A DNA stretch of 64,000 nucleotides, taken from Oenanthe sinensis (Eukaryota; Streptophyta; Magnoliopsida; Apiales; Apiaceae). The first letter of the stretch is position 1; each line of letters opens with the position of its first letter. Under the pieces are notes generated by a model. It was given only the letters and a program-made list of their open reading frames with translations, did no database searches and was not told the DNA's origin. The translations under genes were made by a program, and so were the position numbers. Where the stretch lies: assembly GCA_028671895.1 (NCBI GenBank), contig CM053806.1, forward strand, positions 16,503,001 through 16,567,000, read 5' to 3'. Of the stretch, positions 36,024 to 48,700 are shown piece by piece.

Positions 36024-36210
36024 TATATTTTCATATCAGATCCAAATCAAATTCCGCGAACTCATACAGATCTCAAAAATTATTTTAAATTCGAAATAAT
36101 TTTTTATTCGAAATAATTTTTTTTCCGAAAAATTATTTTTGATCAAAAATTATTTTAAGTCAAAAATTAAAATATTTTTTGAAACAATTAATTTTTAATC
36201 TTATTTAAAG

Positions 36211-38649
36211 ATGAGTACTCAAAGAGTTAGTAGCATTAAAATTCCACAATTTGATAAAGACAATTATAATCTGTGGAAGAGAAAGATGATCTTGTTTCTT
36301 CGAGCTGCAAATCCTAAGTACAAGGATATTTTAAAAACTGGTGTTGCTGTTCCAATAAATATATTTCCTGAGCATATGGAAGATGGTGTACTCATTCCGC
36401 ACAGACAATTTGAAAAAGATATTTCTGAGTACACTGAGACAGAAAAGGAACTGGATACATTGGACACCAGTCTGCAGTTAATTTTAGTGGAATCTCTTGA
36501 TCCCGGAATGTACAATCATGTTGTTAATTGTAAAAATGCTAAACACATCTGGGAAACGATAGAGATACTAAATGAAGGAACAGAAGAAGTAAGGGAGAAC
36601 AGATTGGAAATCTTAACGTCTCAATATGAGCATTTTAGATCAAATCCAGGAGAAGGTATCTCTGAAGTTTTTGAGAGATACAACAAGCTGATAAATGATC
36701 TAAATCTCAATGGCAAACAATATACGAAGAAGGAGATCAGTAGGAAGTTTTTGCTGACAATGCCAGTACACCTAGAGCACAGGATAACAGCCATCAGAGA
36801 GTCAAGGGACATGAATGAAATTTCTTTGGAAAGACTTTATGGCATTCTGAAGACCTATGAGCTAGAGCAGATTCAACAGAAGGAAATATATGGTACAGGC
36901 AAGGTGGTCAGCAAGTCTACAGCTCTTGTAGCAGAAGAACCAGAGTACAGAAAAGCTAAGACTGAATCTTCTTCAGTCAACATCATTGATCAGGGTATTG
37001 TTGCAGAAGTTGGTGCAACTCTAGTGAATTCAACTGATAGTGAATTTTACTCAATGGAAGAACTCGATCAACTTGAGGATAAATCTCTAGCTCTAATTGC
37101 TAGAAAATTTAGAAATACAAGATTCAGGAGAAACCCTAGTTTCAAATTCAAGCCTATGGCAAACAGATTTCAGACAGGTGGTTCTTCTAGCACATCCAAC
37201 ACAAAAGGTGGATACAAGACAGGGATGGTAGACAGAAGCAAGATCCGTTGCTTCAACTGCAATGAAATGGGACACTTTGCAACTGATTGTAGAAAGCCCA
37301 AGCAGGAAAGAAAGAAGGATTCATATGACGAGCTCAAACAGAAATATGACGCTCTACTGAAGAAGCATCAGGGAAAATCATACTTAGCAGCAGGAAAAAA
37401 CTGGGATGATTCCGACAATGATGAAGAAGATCAAATGGGAAATCTTGCTCTAATGGCCTCTTCTTCTGAAGGATCACAATCTCCACCTCGACAAGGAATT
37501 GAGGTAAACCCTAGCTGTCCTAAAATGTTTAAATTGATAGGTGAGAATTTAACTGATGCTAGAGATCGAATAAAAGTCTTAATTCTCGAAAACAAAGTTT
37601 TATCAGAGGAGAATTATGAATTGAAAAAGCTGAAACTTATTAATGTTAAATTAACTGAAGATGTTGCATTTCAAGTTAATAGAGTCAACTGCTATGTTGA
37701 AATTGAAGCTTTTTTGAAAGATAAAATTGAAAAAGAAAAGGTCAGGTGTCAAGCCTATAGAACTGCTTCATTTGTTATGAAAGATCTAGTTGACCAACAA
37801 GAGATCAATCGGAAAGTTGGAATAGGTTTTGAATATAATGAATCAGTAGGAAAGCTTAGTAACATCACCCCTTTTAAAAAGACTGCTATAGAGAGGGGTA
37901 TTCCACATGTTATTAAGGACACTAAGAAACCTCTTTTCATAACTCCTATTGCAGAACCAGTTCTTGATAGTTGTGTAATAGTGGATTATGAAATTAAATG
38001 TGAAGACCTTAAAGAGAAAAAGAAAGAACAGGAGGAACCTGTTAGGGACATAAAAGGAATAAATGTCCAGAAAGCTAAATATGTACCTAAAAGACCAATA
38101 GAAAATGTGAACTCTGCTAGTTCATCCACTCCTGGTTTAGGTGCTAAGAACTTAAAGAATAATTTGAACAGACCTAACAATAAGTTTGTTAGAAGTAGGG
38201 ATAGTAACAACAGATGCCATTCTACTGAAAACTTTAAATCTGCTGAAAAAGTTAAAGTAGAAATTGTTAAAACTCCTACTGCTGTGAATAACATGCCTGC
38301 TATTGATGTATGCCATAAACCTTGTGGTATGTTAAATTGTATGTTATGTGCTTTTAATGCTATGACTGCTTATTTCAAACGCATGACTGCTAATAAAAAG
38401 AACATGACACCGAGACAATACATCAATAATAAATTTGCAAAATCCAAGACTGCGATTCCTTCACCTGTCAAGAAGGAAAAATATATTCCTAAGTCTAAAC
38501 AAAAAGTTGTTAAGACTATTTATAGGAAAGTAAGTACAGTCAAGGAGGATGCGGCTGTTGTTCGAAAAGGATCTGTTGTCAAAGCTGACAAAGGTCAATT
38601 CTTTAAGTATGCCGGGCCCAATCAATTTTGGGCTCCGAAGATAATCTAA
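36211..38649 (+). CDS. Element B gag (copy 2)
   Basis: Its 812-residue translation is identical to that of 25956-28394; domains are as described there. The ATG follows the same AT-rich leader, and the stop lies at the same distance from the GTGCAGGG site (AG 38666-38667). Confidence 0.92.
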   Translation: MSTQRVSSIKIPQFDKDNYNLWKRKMILFLRAANPKYKDILKTGVAVPINIFPEHMEDGVLIPHRQFEKDISEYTETEKELDTLDTSLQLILVESLDPGMYNHVVNCKNAKHIWETIEILNEGTEEVRENRLEILTSQYEHFRSNPGEGISEVFERYNKLINDLNLNGKQYTKKEISRKFLLTMPVHLEHRITAIRESRDMNEISLERLYGILKTYELEQIQQKEIYGTGKVVSKSTALVAEEPEYRKAKTESSSVNIIDQGIVAEVGATLVNSTDSEFYSMEELDQLEDKSLALIARKFRNTRFRRNPSFKFKPMANRFQTGGSSSTSNTKGGYKTGMVDRSKIRCFNCNEMGHFATDCRKPKQERKKDSYDELKQKYDALLKKHQGKSYLAAGKNWDDSDNDEEDQMGNLALMASSSEGSQSPPRQGIEVNPSCPKMFKLIGENLTDARDRIKVLILENKVLSEENYELKKLKLINVKLTEDVAFQVNRVNCYVEIEAFLKDKIEKEKVRCQAYRTASFVMKDLVDQQEINRKVGIGFEYNESVGKLSNITPFKKTAIERGIPHVIKDTKKPLFITPIAEPVLDSCVIVDYEIKCEDLKEKKKEQEEPVRDIKGINVQKAKYVPKRPIENVNSASSSTPGLGAKNLKNNLNRPNNKFVRSRDSNNRCHSTENFKSAEKVKVEIVKTPTAVNNMPAIDVCHKPCGMLNCMLCAFNAMTAYFKRMTANKKNMTPRQYINNKFAKSKTAIPSPVKKEKYIPKSKQKVVKTIYRKVSTVKEDAAVVRKGSVVKADKGQFFKYAGPNQFWAPKII

Positions 38650-41600
38650 TCCGTTTGATATGTGCAGGGAGTTAAACCGTAAAACCGGGTTGTTTGGATC
38701 CTAGACAGTGGATCGTCAAGGCATATGACCGGAGATAGAGCCCTGCTATCAGACGTGGTTGAAAGAGCTGGCCCAATCGTCACCTTTGGAGATAACAGCA
38801 AAGGAATGACTACGGGATATGGCAAGTTAAATACTGGAAATGTTATCATTGAAAACGTCTCTTTGGTAGAAGGACTTAAGCACAATCTACTCAGCGTCAG
38901 TCAATTCTGTGATAGAGGTTACAAAGTAAACTTTATCAAGGAGAAGTGCTTAATAGCTCATTCTAAAGAAGACAGACTAGCCTTGCGTGGAGTAAGGAAA
39001 GGAAACTTGTACGTAGCTGATTTCAACTCAGGACCTGAAGCTGAAACAAACTGTTTTTATTCAAAAGCTTCAACAGAAGAAAGTTGGATATGGCACAAGA
39101 AACTCTCACACCTGAATTTCAAAACAATGAACTCTCTAGTCAAGAGGGATTTGGTGAGAGGACTGCCTCCGATGGAATTTACACAAGAAGGATTGTGTGA
39201 GGCATGTCAGAAAGGGAAGTCAAAAAGAGCAACTCACAAAGGCACAGACACTACATATATTATTGAACCACTGCAGCTGCTTCATATGGATTTATTTGGT
39301 CCAGTAAATATTCTGTCTATGTCAAGGAAGAGATATGCCTTAGTGATTGTAGATGACTTCACAAAGTACACGTGGGTTTTATTCTTGAACTCTAAGGATG
39401 AAACTCCACAGTTGGTGATTGATCATGTAAAATTGATTGAGTTAGATTCAAAGCTACCTGTCCGGGCAATCAGATCAGATAATGGAACAGAATTCAAGAA
39501 TGAAATTCTAAATAGCTTCTGCTCAGACAAAGGGATAACAAGACAATTCTCAGCGCCAAGAACTCCGCAACAGAATGGAGTAGTAGAAAGGAAGAATCGA
39601 ACCTTGATTGAAGCTGCAAGAACAATGTTAAGTGAATCAAGGTTGCCTATCTACTTCTGGGCTGAAGCAGTGAACACGGCTTGTTATACCCAGAATCGAA
39701 CTTTAATCAACAAGGATCATATGAAGACGCCCTACGAATTAATGGCTAGCAAGAAACCAACACTCAAATACTTTCATCTATTTGGAGCCAAATGTTTTGT
39801 GCTAAAAGATGGAGATGAACATCGTGGCAAATTTGAGGCCAAGGCACATGAAGCAATTTTTATCGGCTACTCAAAAAGAGCATATAGGGTGTACATAATT
39901 GATCAGCACCAAGTAAAAGAAAGTGTCAACGTATCATTTGACGACACTAAACTCCCGAGCATCCAAACTGAAGATCCTTCTGAGTCATTAAAATTTGACA
40001 ATCATCCAGACTTAGATTCGGATAATGAAGAAGAGCCTGAGGTTGCAACAGGAAATGATGATGACAACAATGATGGTAATGATCCAGGTAATAGTGGTGG
40101 AAACAATGGAAACACTGGAGATACTACTAATACCAGTGGTGGATCAACAAGTCATCCAGGCAGCAACTCAGGGGGAGATAAAGGATCAACTAGCACAACA
40201 CAACATCACAATGAATATAGAGGCGAATCATCAAGATCAAACCTACCAAGGGAAAGGGAAAGGAGCAAAGATCATCCCTTTGAATTGATCATAGGTGATC
40301 CAGATGTTGGTGTTAGAACCAGAAGTGCAACTTCAAATGAATGTTTATTTTCGGTTTTTCTATCTCAAGAAGAACCAAAGAAAATTGAAGATGCTCTAAC
40401 TGATCTAGATTGGGTTCTTGCCATGCAAGAAGAACTCAATCAGTTCGAAAGGCAAGAAGTATGGACACTGGTACCCAAGCCTAAAGATAGATCTGTTATT
40501 GGCACGAAATGGGTATACAGGAACAAGTTAGACGGTAATGGCATTGTTACAAGGAACAAGGCCAGACTGGTGGCAAAGGGTTACTCCCAGGAAGAGGGAA
40601 TTGATTATGATGAGACCTACGCACTAGTTGCAAGACTTGAAGCCATCAGAATATTTCTAGCATTCGCAGCACATTCCAATTTTAAAGTCTATCAAATGGA
40701 TGTGAAGAGTGCATTTCTGAATGGAAAGTTAGAAGATGAAGTATATGTGGAACAGCCCCCTGGCTTTGAAAATCCAGAGTTTGCTGATTTTGTATATTTC
40801 TTATTCAAAGCCCTCTATGGACTCAAGCAAGCACCGAGGACATGGTATGACACTCTCTCTCAGTTTTTACTTGAAAACGGTTTTACTAGAGGTGTCATAG
40901 ATAAAACTCTCTTTTACAAATTACATGATAAAGATATGATATTTGTCCAAGTTTATGTTGACGATATTATATTTAGTTCTACTAATGAAAACTTGTGCAA
41001 GAGATTTGCTAAGTTAATGCATAGTAGGTATGAAATGAGCATGATGGGTGAGCTGTCATTCTTCCTTGGATTGCAAGTGAAGCAGATGGAAGATGGGATT
41101 TTTATTTGCCAATCAAAGTACGTAAGGGATCTTCTAAGGAAATACAATCTAGAAGATTCTTCACCGGCAAAAACCCCTATGCCAACAGCCACAAAGCTTG
41201 ACAAAGATGAAACTGGTAAGAAGGTTGACATCATAAGCTATAGAGGTATGATAGGCTCATTATTATATCTAACTGCTAGTAGACCCGATATAATGTTTGC
41301 AACATGCTTATGTGCAAGGTTTCAAACTGACCCTAGAGAATCTCATCTTATAGCTGCTAAAAGAATTTTTAGATATCTGAAGGGTACACCGAATCTTGGA
41401 ATTTGGTACCCTAAAGGTACAGGTTTTGAACTAATAGGCTATACAGATTCAGATTATGCAGGATGCAGGATGGACAGGAAAAGTACATCTGGAAGTTGTC
41501 AGTTTCTAGGACGACGGTTGATTTCCTGGAACAGTAAGAAACAGCACACAGTATCTACCTCGACAGCCGAAGCAGAATATATTGCGGCAGGTAGTTATTG

Positions 41601-41898
41601 TGCCCAAATCTTGTGGATAAGGAATCAGCTGAATGATTATGGACTTGCGCTATCTAAAATTCCAATACTTTGCGACAACACAAGTGCCATAGCTATTTCC
41701 AATAATCCTGTACAACATTCAAGGACCAAGCACATAGACATAAGGTATCATTTTATCCGAGAACATGTCATAAACGGAACTGTGGTGTTACATTTTGTAC
41801 CCACAGAAGATCAAATTGCCGACATCTTCACGAAACCACTTGATGAATCCACTTTCTCTAAGTTTGTTAGTGAGTTAGGGATGTTAAACATGAACTAA
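38650..41898 (+). CDS. Element B pol (copy 2)
   Basis: From the ATG at 38725 the 1,057-residue translation is identical to that of B pol copy 1, with the same Y-A-L-V-A-R substitution and the same upstream in-frame stops. The linker GGGGGAG box is at 40171-40177. Confidence 0.9.
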
Positions 41899-42099
41899 TT
41901 ATTGCATGTTGTTTTAAATTGCATATTTATTTTGAAGCACTGTAAATACACTGTATATATTCCTTAAAAAATTATCAAAAACAAACAAATAAATTGAAAA
42001 AGAAAACTCAAAAAGATTTTCCTTATTTTGTACAGTTGTTATTTCATTGGCATCTTTACTGTAAATATTGTTTATTATAATTGTTTTCCAACAATTGGC

Positions 42100-42104
<5 letters not shown>

Positions 42105-42179
<75 letters not shown>
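42105..42179. repeat. (TA)n microsatellite, unit 2
   Basis: Same position in the unit and same length as the tract at 31850-31924. Confidence 0.95.
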
Positions 42180-42181
<2 letters not shown>

Positions 42182-42558
42182 TATGTATAGTGTTATTTGT
42201 TTTTCAACTTTGACGTCCTTATCTTTATTATTTTTATATATATACATAAATATAAGCTGATTATTCTCAAGTCTCTTTTGAGAAGTAGGAAAGATCTATG
42301 AGCATTGATAATCCAATTGATTCTAAAAATGAGATCCTAATCATTGGCATCAATCTCTAACCAAGATCTTAGAACTAAACACACAAACACTATCAATTCC
42401 ATCTCTCTAACCATTAAACAGAATACCTAATTGCTAAGAATGAGGGAGTCAATGCCTTGAGTGCATTTGATAAGGTTGGTAATGTGAGGGAACCAACAGC
42501 TCTGTCTCCAGAAAGGTGATTCAAATACATATAAACTGAGACAACTGTTAGCTCATCT

Positions 42559-42897
42559 GTGTTCTCTCAAAAGGATAAGAACTTGGAAAAGGCAAAACTG
42601 TTACTAGGTTCATTCTCTCAACAGAGTGAGCCTATTGAATTCAGCCTGTCAGCCAAGGCTATCAGCAAAGAGTTAATTTCATCTGACATTTTTCAAGAAA
42701 CCAAATATTGTCTTATTTTTAGGGACAACAATGGACCAACTCAATTGGCATTTTGGACCAACAATTTAAGAACTTACTTGGGACCAAAATGGACCAAGAA
42801 AGAACAATTGAAATGTCACAGGAATGATGAATTGACGGTAGCAATTTTTCTAAACTTCCATGTCAAGGAAGGAAGAATGATTGATGATTCTGACTGA
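42559..42897 (+). CDS. Unknown 112-residue ORF, unit 2
   Basis: Identical translation to 32304-32642. No recognised function. Confidence 0.3.
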   Translation: MFSQKDKNLEKAKLLLGSFSQQSEPIEFSLSAKAISKELISSDIFQETKYCLIFRDNNGPTQLAFWTNNLRTYLGPKWTKKEQLKCHRNDELTVAIFLNFHVKEGRMIDDSD

Positions 42898-43438
42898 GTC
42901 AACATGCCTTCACAGGCGTCAGGAGGAAACTTGGATCATTTGCTACATTATAGATCCTTGTCTCCCTCCCCAGATGGAACATATCTAGATTCCTAACGGA
43001 ATAGATCATCTAAGATGATCAGCAACTCACTGAATCTATTTCTGAAGCAATTCAGTTTTTCAAAGTCAAAATGTTTTTATAGATTCAATTGAGGACGGGG
43101 ATTTACGAAACCCCATTGCACCACCAGTGACCTCTCTTGAAGGGGCTATGGTGATCTTTCTTGCAGGTACAAAAGACTATGTCATTCGTACTGAGAGAGA
43201 AATAGTGTTGTGAGAAAAGAGTGAAACACAAGTAAGGAAGAGTGAAAATATATATTCTATGAGTGAAACACTTAGAGAGTATATGAGTGAAACACTTGTG
43301 AGGAACACAAAGTAAAATCACACACTAGCACACTTACCGAATCCCTTTCCCCATTCCCTGTTACAGATTTCAAATGTTACTTAACCAAGGTGGAAATTTC
43401 TTCAGAAAAGGACCAACAATTGTTACCTATCTACAATT

Positions 43439-44124
43439 GGGGGAGAATTATTAAGAGGATTACTCAACTAAGGGGGAGAATTATTAAGAGGATTACTCCA
43501 AAATGTTAAAGTGTTCAACTAAGGGGGAGTAGATCAAAAGGGGAGAAGTAAACAAAGGCTTTTGCCAGAAGAGGATTACTCAATTGTTGAACAAGAAAAA
43601 GGGGTATATAACAACATGCTTGGATTCTATTCTATTTGATTTTAGAAGATTCTTGTAAATATGATTAACCGGATTTTCTAAAATGCATAACATGTCATAG
43701 TTTGCATTTTTTATATTTGCGATGGTTTAATGCTGTATGTATGCCATGTTTGTTACCTCTATTAAAATGGTTGGATAATTCAAGTAAGGGGAAATTGAAT
43801 TCACCTTGGAAGAGAAGGGAAGACAGGAGTTGGAGAAATAGAGGAGAAGTGGTAAGAAGAGAACAGACATCATCTCTGACATCCTAAGGGGGAGTAGTGA
43901 TGAGTCTGAGAAATGAAGATAATACTACATGTATAATATGTTCAGTGCTAGAGGAACAAACATCTTTCATTTCAGTTACACAAAGAAATCTGGAAATATA
44001 TTATATGATCCAGAGAACAATTTATTTACTTACAGTTCTTAAATGTCATATTAGTTTCTTAGTTGTTAGTTGAGTTATCCTCTAGGAATTTGTGTGTTAA
44101 ATGTTTAACAACAAATAGGGGGAG
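43439..44124 (+). other. Multiple polypurine tracts, unit 2
   Basis: Duplicate of the PPT cluster at 33184-33869, ending in the terminal AAATAGGGGGAG before the LTR. Confidence 0.88.
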
Positions 44125-44126
44125 AT

Positions 44127-45488
44127 TGAAAGGCATATGTCAAGGCCTATTTGTAATTAGTAGATGACAACTCAACTCATGTAAGAAATTAGAGTAAGTA
44201 ATAAATTCTGAGGATGGAATCAAATCGAAGAATGTCAACTAGACACAAAGAATCAACTTGTCAGAAGAATTATAATGAAGTTGCTACTCTACACCGGAAG
44301 AAGTTCATTTATATGTTCAAGCGTCGGAGAAAAATAGAGAAGCAGTTGTTCAGAAGATTCAGAAGATTCTAAGTGGCTACTACAGAAGATTCCAGAAGAA
44401 GAATGAAGACAGTGAAGTAGAAGAAGAACAGAAGACCACAGCTTAATGTTAAAGATGAAGAATATTTATTATAGTATGACATAAATGAACCAGACAGTAC
44501 ATTTGTGTGTCAACTAAAATAATAAATATTCATCATCTAGCTCAAGTGGTTTTATGACAAAAGACACAACGAAGACTGGAAGACTTCAAGACTGATAGCA
44601 CGGATTTAGCACAGTCTATCTGCAAGAATCAATCAACGGATATCTATCTGCAAGAAGCAATCGACTGATAAATATCGATCGATAAGTCATCAACTGATAA
44701 TAAGCCATCGACTGATAAAGCCAATCGAGAAGTCATCGATCGAGAACTCAAGTCATCAACTGATATTTATCAATCGAGAACTCAAGTCATCAACTGATAT
44801 TTATCAATCGAGAACTCGACAACATATATTTATTGATCGAGAAGTCATCAACGGATATTTACCAATCGAGAAGTCTCACAAGTACTCGATTGATTAGCTC
44901 ACAGCCTGACTTCTTGAAGCTTAAAGGAGATGAGTATTCGGTTGATTCAAACATCTAGTTTAAAAATAAGTCATACCGAGATTCAGTAAGTCATACCGAC
45001 CATTCAGAAGTCATACCCAGTTTTTAAATGTCATACAAGGGTTAAAATAAGTCATACAGACTTATTTTCTTGAAATTAAGTCATACTGAAAAAGGTCATA
45101 GCAGCCTTTTTCAAATCTCTATAAATATGAGATCAGCTCTTCATTTTTCAGTAGTTCAGTTGTTAAGAGTTAGAAAAATCAGATCAAATTCAGTAATTTA
45201 TCTGCATTGTAATATTCACAGATTTCTGTGCTGAGTTTGAATATAATTGATTAAACACGAACACTTCATGTCGAATTCGTTCTAGACTTTTTATCAATTA
45301 TATAACAGTTTTCTAAATATTAATTTTGTAATACTAATCAAGTTAAAATTATATCTTTCACTTGAACAGTATTTCATTCTAATTAATATTTCGCGAATAA
45401 TTAAAATAATATTTTTAATCCAAATTATTCCGCGATTAATTTTCAGATATTGTATTCAACCCCCCTTCTACAATACCAGGGACCAACA
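44127..45488 (+). repeat. Element B LTR, copy 3
   Basis: A 1,362-bp LTR identical to copy 2 in the 5' diagnostic sites but with CAATACCAGG at its 3' end. TTTGG follows at 45489-45493. It borders the A gag tail that leads into the complete A pol. TATAAATA lies at 45120-45127. Confidence 0.92.
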
Positions 45489-45493
45489 TTTGG

Positions 45494-45786
45494 TTGCACC
45501 TAATGTTCATATGCCTTATGCACAAGTTCCATACATGTATAATCCCTTCTTTGCATATCCTAATATGAACATGCCTGGTATGCCATGGAACATGCCTAAT
45601 GTAAATGATGAAATCCATGGAAATTATGCCATGAGTTCTAAGGTGTCAAAGCCCTAAAAGTCAACTCCCAAAGATAAAGTGGATTTAAACCCACCAAAAC
45701 AAAAGGAACCTAAGTTGACAACAGGGGTTCAAGCTGCAGCTAATAAAAGAGGACCCAAGGCAACTTGGGTACCAAAAGCAACTTGA
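45494..45786 (+). pseudogene. Element A gag tail (copy 3)
   Basis: The last part of A gag, Met/Asn/Pro-rich then Lys-rich, ending G-P-K-A-T-W-V-P-K-A-T and TGA (45784-45786). The in-frame TAA seen in copies 1 and 2 (K-P-stop-K-S) is also present here, so that stop predates the duplication. The rest of gag lies at 21457-23617, separated by the B array. Confidence 0.85.
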
Positions 45787-45793
45787 TTGTTTT

Positions 45794-48700
45794 ATGTGTG
45801 TGCAGGGAAACAGGAAGAAAAATCTCTGGTATTTGGATAGTGGATGTTCAAGGCACATGACTGGAGATTTGTCCCTGCTCACAAAGTTTGTGGAAAAGGC
45901 TGGCCCAGGAGTTACTTTTGGAGATAACAGCAAAGGTTTTGCTCTGGGATATGGCTCAATTGCAAAAGAAAATGTTATCATTGAACCTGTAGCACTAGTT
46001 GATGGATTGAAGCATAATTTGCTCAGTATTAGTCAACTGTGTGATAATGGTAATGGTGTGTGGTTTACAACTAAATCATGCATCATAGCCAACAAAGAAT
46101 CTGGTGAAATTCTCTTAACTGGAGAAAGAAAAAAAAATGTCTATGTGGCTGATTTTCTCTCTGTAAAAGCAAATTCAATGACATGTCTACTTAGCAAAGT
46201 CAATACAGATAAAAGTTGGATTTGGCACAAGAAACTAGCCCACTTGAATTTCAAAGCCATGAATTTATTGGTTAGAAAAAATCTGGTTAGAGGCATTCCA
46301 CAGATGGAATTCACCAAGGATGGACTATGTGATGCATTTCAAAAGGGAAAACAAAGAAAAGCATCATTCAAGTCAAAGTCTGAATCATCAATTGATAAGC
46401 CTCTGGAATTATTGCACATGGACTTATTTGGTCCAGTCAACATCATGTCAATTGCCAAAAAGAAATATGCCTTAGTAATTGTGGATGACTTCACAAGATT
46501 TTCATGGGTATATTTCTTACATTCTAAAGATGAAGCAAGCAAATTAATTATCAATCATGTGAAGAATGTTGACAATGGCACTGAATGGAAGGTCAAGAAA
46601 TTTAGAAGTGACAATGGTACTGAATTCAAGAATTCAACCATGAGAGAATTCTGTGAAGAAAAAGGTATCACTCATCATTTCTCTGCTCCAAGAACTCCAC
46701 AGCAAAATGGAGTAGTTGAAAGGAAAAATAGGACCTTGATTGAAGCTGCTAGAACTATGTTAGAAGAAGCAAAACTTCCTACATACTTCTGGGCAGAAGC
46801 AATAAATACTGCTTGTTACATTCAAAATATTTCCATGATCAATAAACTTCAAGGCAAAACTCCATATCAATTGATAAAGAAAGACAAGAAGCCAACAGTT
46901 AACTTTCTTCATGTCTTTGGCTGCAAATGCTTTGTACTGAGAAATCAAGGTGAAAATCTAGGAAAATTTGAAGCCAAAGCTGATGAAGCTATATTTGTTG
47001 GATATGGAATAACAACCAAAGCATACAGAGTCTACAATCTTAGATTACACATTGTTATGGAATCTATGCATGTAGTTTTTGATGACAAGAAAATTCAAGG
47101 GTTGTTTGATGAAGGATTTCATAATCTATTGCAGTTTGAAAATGAATCCACAAGTAATATTGAAGATAGTGATGATGATGTGGAAATCACAAGAGTTCAA
47201 GTACCTAGAATCCTCCCATCAATTGATGTCAATGTATCAACAGATAACTTATCAGTTGACAATCATCAATCAACTGATAATACATCAATTGATAATCATT
47301 CGATGGATATCAACTCTGCTCAACAATCTTCAAGTAGAGTGTCCATCTCAGGGGGAGGGTTCTCAAATAGTCAATCACATCACAATGATCATAACACTTC
47401 CAATGATCATGAAGCATCATCTTCAAGGACAAATTTACCATCACAAAGGAAATGGACAAAAAGCCATCCCTTTGAATTAATAATTGGAGATGCAAATGAT
47501 GGTGTCAAAACTAGAAGTGTAACTCAAAATGAATGCTTGTATAGTAGCTTCCTGTCTCAAGAAGAACCAAAAAGGATTGAAGAAGCCTTGAATGATCCTG
47601 ATTGGATAATTGCTATGCAAGAAGAGTTGAATCAATTTGAAAGAAACAAGGTATGGAAGCTGGTGCCCAAACCAAAGAACAAGTCTATCATTGGTACAAA
47701 ATGGGTGTTCAGAAACAAAATGGATGAATCTGGTACAGTGACAAGAAATAAAGCAAGATTAGTGGCAAAGGGCTATTCACAAGAAGAAGGCATAGATTTT
47801 GATGAAACTTTTGCACCAGTTGCAAGATTGGAAGCAATCAGAATCTTTCTAGCATATGCTGCTCATGCTAATTTCAAGGTGTATCAGATGGATGTGAAAA
47901 GTGCTTTTCTCAATGGAGAGCTAGAAGAAGAAGTATATGTAGAACAACCTCCTGGCTTTATTGATCCTGTTCATCCTGGATTTGTATACTATCTTCTCAA
48001 GGCACTTTATGGATTGAAGCAAGCACCTAGAGCCTGGTATGACACATTGTCTAAATTCTTGATTGAAAATCACTTCACAAGAGGTACTGTTGATAAAACT
48101 CTCTTTCATAGAAATGTAAATGGCTCTATGATTCTTGTTCAAATCTATGTAGATGACATTATTTTTGGCTCAACTAAGGAAAAACTTTGTAAAAAGTTTG
48201 CTAAGTTGATGCAGAGTAAATATGAAATGAGCATGATGGGAGAACTAACCTATTTTCTTGGTTTGCAAATCAAGCAAGTTAAAGATGGTATTTTCATAAA
48301 TCAAACCAAATATATTTCTGATTTATTAAAGAGATTTGATTTAAGTGAATGTTCTTCTGCTAAAACTCCCATGGCCACTGCAACTAAACTTGAATTAAAC
48401 ACTAAGGAAGCAAAAGTGGACATTTCAAGTTATAGAGGTATGGTTGGCTCATTACTTTATTTAACTGCAAGTAGGCCAGACATAATGTTGACTACATGTC
48501 TTTGTGCTAGGTTTCAAGCTGATCCTAGAGAATCTCATTTGATTGCAATAAAAAGAATATTCAGATATCTCAAAGGAACTCCAAATCTTGGAATTTGGTA
48601 TCCTAGAGTTTATGGATTTGATCTAATTGGTTATTCAAATGCAGATTATGCAGGTTGCAGAATTGACAGAAAAAGCACTACAGGCTCCTGTCAATTTCTC

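Larger units (their letters stand above)
24979..45488 (+). repeat. Two tandem 10,255-bp units (A fragment + B internal + B LTR)
   Basis: Unit 1 is 24979-35233 and unit 2 is 35234-45488. Every reading frame examined is identical between them, including both long ORFs, and the (TA)n tract has the same length. Each unit holds an A gag tail and start of pol, an abrupt switch to B leader, B gag, B pol, the B 3' region and a B LTR. A third, diverged A segment follows unit 2 and continues into the full A pol. Confidence 0.95.
36024..45488 (+). mobile_element. Element B copy 2, lacking 5' LTR and PBS
   Basis: Duplicate of 25769-35233: leader, gag, pol, (TA)n, 112-residue ORF (42559-42897), PPT cluster and LTR. 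I saw no difference between the two in any translated frame. Confidence 0.88.
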
